Of a DNA stretch of 10,262 nt, positions 4,259 to 10,262 are shown one piece after another. Every line of letters begins with the position of its first letter. Within the stretch, counting starts at the first letter, position 1. The DNA is taken from positions 1 to 10,262 of the forward strand of contig SLOZ01000357.1 of NCBI GenBank assembly GCA_007132255.1, in the 5' to 3' direction. The translations under genes and the position numbers were made by a program. This DNA comes from Limnochordia bacterium. GTDB lineage: Bacteria > Bacillota > Limnochordia > Darwinibacteriales > B1SED10-159. The notes under the pieces are model-generated. The model was not told the DNA's origin. It made no database searches and saw only the letters and a list, made by a program, of their open reading frames with translations.

Positions 4259-6616
4259 ATGAGAAGATGGAGCGCTTGGGTCACTGGCTGGCCAAGGTTG
4301 TTTGTGGCTATGAGCATTCTAGTGACGATCTTAGCGGCATGGTTTGCCATGGACGTGACCATGACCACCGATGTGAAGGACTTTTTTCCGGCCGATCACG
4401 AACAGGTAGTGACCTATGACGAAATTGAACGTACTTTCGGTAGTGCCGAATTCATTATGGTGGCCTTGGAAATGGAAGACATATTCACAAGCCTGGGTTT
4501 TGAGACCATCGCCCAGCTTACCCGGGACCTTCAGGGTGTGCCGGGAATCAGTGACGTCCGGAGTTTGACAACCGTGGAGGAAGTCAAGGGAACGGACTGG
4601 GGTGTGGAAGTTGGTCCTCTGCTCGACGCCGTCCCCCAGACTGACGAAGAATTCCAACGGCTTCGGTTGACAGTCTTGAATGATCCGATGTATTCCGGCA
4701 GCATCGTCTCTCCAGATGGAACAGCAGCTCTACACGTCCTGGAAGTGGAACAGGGCGCCGATCCAGTGACGGTGGCCCATAAAGTTCGAGACATTGTTGG
4801 AAGTTATTCAGGGGCCGGTCAATTGTACTTGACAGGTACGCCTGTGTTAAACGCCATATTGGCCGAATCTATGAAGACAGATCTGAAAAGGCTACTGCCA
4901 TTGGTGCTACTACTGGTGGCCGTCATCCTATTTCTGTTCTTCCGTACGGTTCGTGGTGTTGTCTTACCATTCTTGACTGTCATGATGAGTTTGGTATGGA
5001 CCTTGGGCTTGATGGGCCTTCTCGAACGTCAGATGTCGCCGCTCAATGCTGTCATGCCAGTGATCTTAGTGAGCCTTGGCAATGCCTACGGCATCTACCT
5101 TTTGGCGCGATTCAATGAAGGCTTAAAGCAGGGACATGATCGGATTACTGCCGTGCAAAAAGGCATGACCTCGGTGGGGGTTGCGGTGCTCTTGGCTGGA
5201 AGTACTACTATGGCCGGTTTTCTGGCCACTATGTCCAGCGAAATCACCCAAATGCGAGACTTCGGCCTCTTTACCGCCATCGGCGTTGCCTCGGCACTGT
5301 TCATCTCCTTGAGTTTCGTACCTTCCCTATGGGTGCTTCTCCCCACAACTGCAAGAGAAACGCACAACAACAAAGGGGAAGCCGAGAGTGGCAGCGGTGG
5401 TGCCAACCGGAATCGCAAGGGCAAAGGCGCCAAGAGACAACTAAGGATCGGAACCTTGGAGCGATGGTTAACCCGATGGGGGGAAGCTCTTCCCCGGCGC
5501 AAAGGAGCCGTATTACTGGTGACCGGCCTTCTGGTGTTGGGAGCCTTGGCTGGACTTCCGCGAATTTCCACCGACAGCAATTTCTTCAACTTCTTCGATC
5601 CCGATTCCCAGCCACGTGTGGCCTATGACTTAGTAGCCGACAAGTTCTCGGGATCCGAGAGCATCGAAATCGTGGTGCGGGGAGATATTCAGGACCCTGC
5701 CGTGCTCGAAGCCATGGAGGCGTTTCAAGAGGGGCTTGAACAGACCGGTTTGGTGGGAACGCCCCAGTCGGTTGTTAATGTTCTGAAGCGGACAAATCGA
5801 GCTATGCAGGAAGGCGACGAGGCCTATTATGCGCTGCCAGAACACAGAGATATGGTGGCGCAATACCTTCTTCTGCTCGAAATGAGCGGTGATGGATTCT
5901 TAGACAGATTTCTGACCATGGATTACAGCCAAGCAAGAATCCAGGCATTAGTGACAGATTCCAGCAGTGAAGGTACTAGGCGGCTTTTTGCGGCCGTCGA
6001 GGATCTTTTCGAAATCCACTTTGCGCCATTGGCTCTTGATGTCACACAGACAGGCATTATTGCGCTGTTGGATGCTCTGGCGGATCTGATCATTGACGGC
6101 CAGGTAAAGAGTCTTTGGTGGGCCCTTGGTGCAGTGTTCGTAATCGTGCGTCTGCTTTTGGGTTCATGGCAGGGAAGTTTTCTCAGTACGCTGCTGGTGT
6201 TCTTGACCATTCTCGGCAATTTCGGCCTAATGGGTTGGTTGGGAATCCCCTTAGACATTGTCACTGTGTTAATCAGCAGTATTGGCGTCGGAGTCGGCAT
6301 TGACTATTCCATTCACATCTATTCCCGTTATCAAGAAGAGCAGCGGGCAGGAAACCATGGATCGCTGGCGGTCAGTCGAACCATTGCCTCTACGGGTCAA
6401 GCCATCTTCGTCAATGCGCTGGCGGTTATTTCAGGATTTGTGATTTTGGTGACATCTTCCTTCCCGCCGTTCCGATACTTCGGTAGTTTAGTGACTGCCA
6501 CGATGGCTACTGCTGCTTTGGGTTCGCTGACTTTGCTGCCGGCCCTCATTTTGCTGCTTGATGGCCGTCGAGCAAAGCACCGGTCCAAGTCGACAGAGAT
6601 TCATGGCCAGCAGTAA
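4259..6616 (+). CDS. RND superfamily exporter, MMPL/HAE3-like
   Basis: The product is 785 aa with the duplicated RND layout. TM1 is at about 12-31, a periplasmic loop at 32-205, TM2-6 at about 211-361, a hydrophilic basic linker at about 363-413, TM7 at about 416-434, a second loop at 435-615, and TM8-12 at about 618-767. Both loops open with a similar segment (TTDVKDFFPADH and STDSNFFNFFDPDS). The second half carries SSIGVGVGIDYSIHIYSRY, with the Asp expected for proton relay in TM10; the matching first-half segment is SLGNAYGIYLLARF, without Asp. The family is known for proton-driven export of lipids and other hydrophobic molecules. The gene is followed after 37 bp by a LolA-like gene and an outer-membrane barrel, which points to envelope lipid traffic. 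The substrate is unknown. Start chosen at ATG 4259 from the ribosome binding site; ATG 4253 is possible. Confidence 0.93.
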   Translation: MRRWSAWVTGWPRLFVAMSILVTILAAWFAMDVTMTTDVKDFFPADHEQVVTYDEIERTFGSAEFIMVALEMEDIFTSLGFETIAQLTRDLQGVPGISDVRSLTTVEEVKGTDWGVEVGPLLDAVPQTDEEFQRLRLTVLNDPMYSGSIVSPDGTAALHVLEVEQGADPVTVAHKVRDIVGSYSGAGQLYLTGTPVLNAILAESMKTDLKRLLPLVLLLVAVILFLFFRTVRGVVLPFLTVMMSLVWTLGLMGLLERQMSPLNAVMPVILVSLGNAYGIYLLARFNEGLKQGHDRITAVQKGMTSVGVAVLLAGSTTMAGFLATMSSEITQMRDFGLFTAIGVASALFISLSFVPSLWVLLPTTARETHNNKGEAESGSGGANRNRKGKGAKRQLRIGTLERWLTRWGEALPRRKGAVLLVTGLLVLGALAGLPRISTDSNFFNFFDPDSQPRVAYDLVADKFSGSESIEIVVRGDIQDPAVLEAMEAFQEGLEQTGLVGTPQSVVNVLKRTNRAMQEGDEAYYALPEHRDMVAQYLLLLEMSGDGFLDRFLTMDYSQARIQALVTDSSSEGTRRLFAAVEDLFEIHFAPLALDVTQTGIIALLDALADLIIDGQVKSLWWALGAVFVIVRLLLGSWQGSFLSTLLVFLTILGNFGLMGWLGIPLDIVTVLISSIGVGVGIDYSIHIYSRYQEEQRAGNHGSLAVSRTIASTGQAIFVNALAVISGFVILVTSSFPPFRYFGSLVTATMATAALGSLTLLPALILLLDGRRAKHRSKSTEIHGQQ

Positions 6617-6639
6617 CAGCTTGCCATCATTCACAAAAA

Positions 6640-6644
6640 AGGAG
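6640..6644 (+). promoter_or_regulatory. RBS deciding the LolA-like gene start
   Basis: AGGAG (6640-6644, in an A-rich GGAGAGG context) ends 9 nt before ATG 6654. It excludes the longer frame that would begin inside the exporter gene at 6558. Confidence 0.75.
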
Positions 6645-6653
6645 AGGATTTGG

Positions 6654-7460
6654 ATGTTGAGAATCAATGGAGTGCAGATTGGGCAAAAGGATGAAGGAAA
6701 CGGAAAATGGATGCTGGGACTGATTTTGGGAGTATTTTTGATTGGTACGGGTACTGTGGCAGCGCTTGCTGGCAACGAGATCCTAGCGGAAGTGGACACT
6801 GTGATGCAGTCGGATTCGCGTTCTATGAGCCAAACGATGACTCTATTTAGCGCTTCGGGTCAGAGTCGCACCCGGGAACTGCAGGTGTTCAGTGACAGCA
6901 CCGGTGGTGAAGATCAAATGTTGGTGAGGTTTATTGCTCCCGCCGATGTTCGCGGCACGGGACTCTTGATGGACGGTGACGACATGTACCTGTACATGCC
7001 AGCTCTGGGCCGGGTTCGGCGTATCGCGGGTCATGCAAAGCAGGGAAGTTTTATGGGCAGTGACTTCAGTTATGTGGACATGGAGCAGTTCGGCACCAGA
7101 GGTTTCGCCGTGGACTATCAGGCCATTTTCGTGGAAACACAGTCCGTTGGAGATCGGGAAGCGTATCAGCTGCAATTGGAGCCAACCAGCGATAGTGAGT
7201 ATTCCAAGCTGGCCATGTGGGTCGATAGCGAGCGGTATCTTCCTCTGCAAATCCACTACTTTGATAAGCAGGGTGAGCACTTCAAGACTCTTACAACCAG
7301 TGAGTTTGCTCTCTTTGATGATCGCTGGACAGCCACGAACATGCTCATGGAAAATGTGCAGAGTGGAACCAAAACCGAAATAATCGTCGAACAGGTGGAC
7401 TTCAATGCAGCTTTTGAGGCGAGTATCTTCACGACTCGGAACTTGGAAAGAGGTCAATGA
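6654..7460 (+). CDS. LolA-like outer-membrane lipoprotein-sorting protein
   Basis: The product is 268 aa. An 18-residue hydrophilic start precedes a hydrophobic stretch (about 19-40, ending VAALAG), which looks like a signal peptide with a long front part. The mature part carries the hallmarks of the LolA-like, lipoprotein-sorting family: LVRFIAPADVRGTGLLM (about residues 85-101), DDMYLYMPALGRVRRIAG (about 105-122) and GSFMGSDFSYVDM. These proteins have a concave beta-sheet fold that holds acyl chains. It lies between an RND exporter and an outer-membrane barrel, so it probably carries a hydrophobic cargo across the periplasm. The exporter stop is 37 bp before it. A longer frame that includes the last 59 bp of the exporter gene was rejected because the ribosome binding site decides the start. 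Cargo is unknown. Confidence 0.88.
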   Translation: MLRINGVQIGQKDEGNGKWMLGLILGVFLIGTGTVAALAGNEILAEVDTVMQSDSRSMSQTMTLFSASGQSRTRELQVFSDSTGGEDQMLVRFIAPADVRGTGLLMDGDDMYLYMPALGRVRRIAGHAKQGSFMGSDFSYVDMEQFGTRGFAVDYQAIFVETQSVGDREAYQLQLEPTSDSEYSKLAMWVDSERYLPLQIHYFDKQGEHFKTLTTSEFALFDDRWTATNMLMENVQSGTKTEIIVEQVDFNAAFEASIFTTRNLERGQ

Positions 7461-7507
7461 ACTGCAAGGGACTAACCGGAAGAGACGATGACAATACGTT
7501 AGTAGAT

Positions 7508-7513
7508 GGAGGT
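7508..7513 (+). promoter_or_regulatory. RBS deciding the barrel gene start
   Basis: GGAGGT (7508-7513) ends 9 nt before ATG 7523, whose product begins with a normal signal peptide. The ATG at 7457 overlaps the previous stop as ATGA, but would put 22 hydrophilic residues before that signal peptide. Confidence 0.75.
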
Positions 7514-7522
7514 TTGCATCGT

Positions 7523-8698
7523 ATGCATAAGCGACAATTCACCAGACGTGCCGTTGGTTTGGGTGCCGTGTTTGTACTGCTTCTTATGACTGCATCCGCA
7601 TCAGCCGTAACCATCACTGGATTTTTTGAGACAGAAGGCAGCACAGATTTGACAGAAGGTCTGCCTGTTAACTTGGACAGCACCCTTGGTTTACAGTTAG
7701 ACAAGGATCATGGTGCGGGAGCTTTCCATGCGGGGCTGCATATTCACCAAAGCCTAGGAAGCGACTCCGGGGCCACATGGGACTGGGTTTTGGATGCGTT
7801 GTATGCTGACTATTACGCCGACGATTTTGATCTGCGGATCGGAAAGCAGCGGCTATCCTGGGGAACTGCTATGCAGATCAATCCCATGGACGTCGTGAAT
7901 CCCATGAATCCGCACGATCCCTTAGGTGACAAACAAAGCACCTGGGCAGCTCTATTGGATTACTATGTCGGTTGGAACTACAAGATCAGTGCCGCCGTTG
8001 TGCCTGCCTTCAGCAGTCAAATTCGGCCGCATGTTCCGCATCCCGTGACCGGTGAGCCTTTAACCATCAACGACCCGGATCTGCAGCTGAACAATGTCCA
8101 AGGAGCGATCCGAGGCGAAGCACAGGGTCTTTCGGGTTGGGATGTATCGGTCATGTATTATTACGGCCGCGAACAACGACCAGGCTTGCGGCAAACGCCC
8201 AATATGGATCAAGGAACTCTACCCAGCTCTATGCAGGATCTGGCACTGGAATACCCGCGTACCCACGTATTCGGTATCGCAATCGCTGGAACCCTAGGAG
8301 ATGCAGCGGTGTGGGCGGAAGGCGCATACCATTTCCCCGAGTTTGGAGATAGCTACTGGCATTGGATTGTAGGTGGAGACTACGGTTTTGGCAATGGTGT
8401 CCTCGCAGTAGCTCAATACTACCAGCGTTGGCAGGACGGAGATCTACAGCACCAGCTGATTGGAGCGTTAGAGAAGGATTTCGTCCAGCTTCACACAGCC
8501 CGGTTGGGCGCCATGTATCGTCTCGATACGGGCAGCTGGATGCTGCGACCGGAGATCGAATGGTCACTAGCCGACGCTATTCGCCTAAACACGGGTGTAC
8601 AGTGGCTGGAGGAAAAAGCAGATCATCCCGCGAATGCATTGCCTTTACACCAGCCCGACAGCCTGCGACTCTATGTTCAGTTTCGCATGGACTTCTAG
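7523..8698 (+). CDS. Outer-membrane beta-barrel protein, DUF1302-like
   Basis: The product is 391 aa. It starts with a signal peptide: basic HKRQFTRR, a hydrophobic core, then TASASA before a probable cut ahead of VTITGFFETEG. The mature protein has many alternating strands rich in Tyr, Trp and Gly. A conserved-looking segment LRIGKQRLSWGTAMQINPMD then VVNPMNP (about 104-130) resembles that of DUF1302-type porins. It ends SLRLYVQFRMDF; a terminal Phe after an alternating strand is the usual outer-membrane insertion signal read by BamA. The gene follows the LolA-like gene directly. It probably forms the outer-membrane step or acceptor for the exporter's cargo. The family name is moderate in confidence; the outer-membrane barrel call is strong. 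Confidence 0.82.
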   Translation: MHKRQFTRRAVGLGAVFVLLLMTASASAVTITGFFETEGSTDLTEGLPVNLDSTLGLQLDKDHGAGAFHAGLHIHQSLGSDSGATWDWVLDALYADYYADDFDLRIGKQRLSWGTAMQINPMDVVNPMNPHDPLGDKQSTWAALLDYYVGWNYKISAAVVPAFSSQIRPHVPHPVTGEPLTINDPDLQLNNVQGAIRGEAQGLSGWDVSVMYYYGREQRPGLRQTPNMDQGTLPSSMQDLALEYPRTHVFGIAIAGTLGDAAVWAEGAYHFPEFGDSYWHWIVGGDYGFGNGVLAVAQYYQRWQDGDLQHQLIGALEKDFVQLHTARLGAMYRLDTGSWMLRPEIEWSLADAIRLNTGVQWLEEKADHPANALPLHQPDSLRLYVQFRMDF

Positions 8699-8794
8699 AG
8701 CGTTTCCTACTCTGCTTAGGGATGTCAGAACCTAGGCAGCGTTGTCGGTTATTGGGATTGGAAGCGATACTCGGTTCGTGGGTAAACGCTGAAG

Positions 8795-8838
8795 AAAAAC
8801 GGAGACACGTCCCGAACTTGAGGGGTGTCTCCGTTTTT
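8795..8838. terminator. Strong bidirectional intrinsic terminator
   Basis: AAAAACGGAGACAC (8795-8808) pairs exactly with GTGTCTCCGTTTTT (8825-8838), with CCC/GGG extending the stem inward past a 2-nt bulge and an 8-nt loop. It has T-runs after the stem on both strands. It closes the exporter operon from the left and the minus-strand DUF2269 region from the right. Confidence 0.95.
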
Positions 8839-8860
8839 CATTGTTTAGGGCACCTTTAGT

Positions 8861-9034
8861 CTAGCTGCTGCGGCTTTGCGGGTCGAGCGTGCCATGGTTC
8901 CACTCAACAAAGCCGCTTTCCAAGGATGATGTAGGATGTGGAATCCTCAGAACAAGCTTCAGAACGTGTTCGGCAGCTTGCTCGAAACCATATTTCGTTA
9001 CCTCAGGCTGGGATGTGCCTGTGTTTTTATCTGT
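8861..9034 (-). pseudogene. Possible gene remnant without a start
   Basis: A minus-strand frame is open for 57 codons between a TAA (9037-9035) and a TAG (8863-8861). It has no upstream ATG or GTG start or ribosome binding site. Its product includes SQPEVTKYGFEQAAEHVLKL, which has the composition of a real amphipathic helix. I do not recognise the family. It lies 4 bp after the DUF2269 stop in another frame and before the terminator. The rest of the 340-bp stretch 8699-9038 holds only the terminator and the 13-mer TTAGGGCACCTTT at 8845. The frame could be chance. Confidence 0.25.
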
Positions 9035-9038
9035 TTAG

Positions 9039-9656
9039 CTATCGAAACCACTGGGCGACCGCGGTGACATCAGGTTTGTAAACCATCAATACAAAGACAA
9101 TGACCAAGGGAACCACACCAGCCATGCTGATCCACAAACGCAGTCTGAGGAGGCGGATGAGTTCATCGGGTAGTGTCTGATCGTCTGGCTGCAGACTGGA
9201 AATGATTCTCTTGACTTTGTACTGCGTTGGAATATCACTAACTAGCCAAAGGAAACCGGACAGTAAAAAGAGAAGAAAGCTTACAGAAAGCCAGCCAATC
9301 TGCCACAGCTCCCCTATGTGAAAACTGAGGGAAAGTCCCCCGATTACCGAAAGTATGATCAGGGGAGAGGAAAGTCGGGAGTCCAAAACGGCTACCGTGT
9401 TATACGTGTGCAGGATGACTTCTTTGCTGCCGGAGGCCAGGCTGCGGTGTTCCCATAACATGCCTACCACTGCATTAGCAAAGAATAGGGTAACCGCCGC
9501 GATGTGCAAAAAGCGGGCATGGCTGTACAAGGCCGGGTGTTTCATGAGAGAAATGAAAGCGTCCTGAAAAACAAGGGCGAAGCCTATCATTCCTGCCATA
9601 ATGGCCAAAAAGGCAACCAGAACATAGTTTGTCTTAACAATCGGCTTTGTTTTCAT
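9039..9656 (-). CDS. Five-helix membrane protein, DUF2269-like
   Basis: The product is 205 aa with hydrophobic segments at about 10-30, 47-67, 97-114, 121-140 and 172-193. The segment ARFLHIAAVTLFFANAVVGM, with a His at the front of a Gly-rich helix and a Trp soon after, resembles the DUF2269 family of predicted inner-membrane proteins, whose function is unknown. The ATG at 9656 is the only good start; a TGA lies five codons upstream. No clear ribosome binding site is visible, so translation may be weak or the mRNA short-leadered. It is divergent from the dehydrogenase gene with 127 bp between starts, and converges on the exporter operon through the terminator at 8795-8838. The membrane nature is sure; the family is tentative. 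Confidence 0.7.
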   Translation of the reverse strand: MKTKPIVKTNYVLVAFLAIMAGMIGFALVFQDAFISLMKHPALYSHARFLHIAAVTLFFANAVVGMLWEHRSLASGSKEVILHTYNTVAVLDSRLSSPLIILSVIGGLSLSFHIGELWQIGWLSVSFLLFLLSGFLWLVSDIPTQYKVKRIISSLQPDDQTLPDELIRLLRLRLWISMAGVVPLVIVFVLMVYKPDVTAVAQWFR

Positions 9657-9783
9657 AAGGATATCTAATCACACAATCGCAGAAATTACAACAATAAGCG
9701 GCATTTTCCATAGCAAAAGCATCGTATTACCTTTATAGCAACCACATGACTGGATGGACAAGCGCACAAAGGAGCAACCCATC

Positions 9784-10262
9784 ATGAACTCAGCAGTGAG
9801 AAAATATTGGCCCCAATACAAGTGGTCCAATGTCTTTGCCATGATCAACAATATGAAACGACACCCCAAACGGCACCCAGAACCTTTCAGGGAGAAGCTT
9901 TGTGTCATAACTGGTGCTACAAGCGGTATTGGGTATCATACTGCCCGAAAATATGCTGCTATGGGTGCCCAGCTTATCATGGTGAATCGCAATCCCGAGA
10001 AATCAGAGTGGGTCCGCAAAGAAATCGCCGCAGAGTTCGGTACCCCCATAGACCATATCATTGCGGACTTAACACATCTAAAGGATATTCAGCGAGTAGG
10101 GCAGGATTTACTGTCCCTGGAAAAGCCGATCGATGTCCTGATCCACAATGCGGGAGTACATATTCAATCTCGCCAGGAAACCCCCGACGGCTTAGAGGTT
10201 AACTTTGTTCTGCATTATCTCTGTCCCCTTATTGTTACGAAGAGGCTGCTGCCAAAATACGA
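9784..10262 (+). CDS. Short-chain dehydrogenase/reductase, N-terminal part
   Basis: The frame runs off the right edge after 159 codons. It shows the Rossmann cofactor motif TGATSGIG (residues 43-50), MVNRN (66-70) after the third strand, a DL pair at 95-96, and HNAG (121-124), all classic SDR marks. LEVNFVLHYLCP (138-149) gives the structural Asn and resembles retinol-dehydrogenase-like SDRs, which often act on lipid alcohols. The N-terminal extension of about 38 residues before the first strand is basic and longer than usual. The Tyr-xxx-Lys catalytic pair lies beyond the window. AAAGGAG (9768-9774) ends 9 nt before ATG 9784. The substrate cannot be told from this part. Confidence 0.93.
   Translation, partial: MNSAVRKYWPQYKWSNVFAMINNMKRHPKRHPEPFREKLCVITGATSGIGYHTARKYAAMGAQLIMVNRNPEKSEWVRKEIAAEFGTPIDHIIADLTHLKDIQRVGQDLLSLEKPIDVLIHNAGVHIQSRQETPDGLEVNFVLHYLCPLIVTKRLLPKY

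Noticed and set aside
5095..5589. 164-aa minus-strand frame
   Set aside because: It is antisense to the RND exporter, and its Arg/Ser/Pro-rich product is typical of a shadow frame.
6843..7457. 204-aa minus-strand frame
   Set aside because: It is antisense to the LolA-like gene, which has clear family motifs; the product has no recognisable domain.
7457..7522. ATG overlapping the LolA-like stop as the barrel gene start
   Set aside because: It would add a hydrophilic leader before a normal signal peptide, and GGAGGT is correctly placed before ATG 7523.

Overview
The window looks like bacterial chromosome of roughly 50% GC from an organism with strong GGAGG-type ribosome binding sites, some TTG starts, and an outer membrane. 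The outer membrane is inferred from an outer-membrane beta-barrel gene (7523-8698, ending in Phe) and a LolA-like periplasmic protein (6654-7460). AGGAGG sites and TTG starts together with an outer membrane would fit a diderm Firmicute or a deltaproteobacterium-like lineage. That taxonomic guess is inference only.

Left flank (1-1680) is mobile-element territory. It opens with the last codons of an IS21-type IstB helper ATPase. A perfect 30-bp palindrome, a CAAACT hexamer array and a 22-bp-periodic TGATGCTC array (transposase-binding-type IS end) follow. An inverted copy of that IS end lies at 1198-1268. Between the two ends sits one minus-strand gene, an excisionase-like HTH fused to a Uma2-family PD-(D/E)XK nuclease domain. 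No convincing gene was found at 1269-1680.

The minus-strand block (1681-3551) reads, in transcription order: a TetR-family regulator, two pieces of a NapH-like membrane polyferredoxin that appears split, and a small cupin protein. The TetR gene has a consensus-like promoter with the perfect palindrome AGTTAACGTTAACT just downstream of it.

The plus-strand block (3732-8838) looks like one operon. It runs: promoter TTGACA-N17-TAGACT, operator-like palindrome GAGTGAG-GT-CTCACTC, a TetR ligand-domain-like protein with no HTH, a 12-TM RND/MMPL exporter, a LolA-like periplasmic protein, an outer-membrane DUF1302-like barrel, and a strong bidirectional terminator. The last three genes cover inner membrane, periplasm and outer membrane, and suggest an envelope-spanning path for a lipid or other hydrophobic molecule. 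The divergent TetR is the likely controller.

The right flank (8839-10262) holds an open but startless frame that may be a gene remnant, a minus-strand five-helix membrane protein (DUF2269-like), and a divergent short-chain dehydrogenase/reductase that runs off the window.
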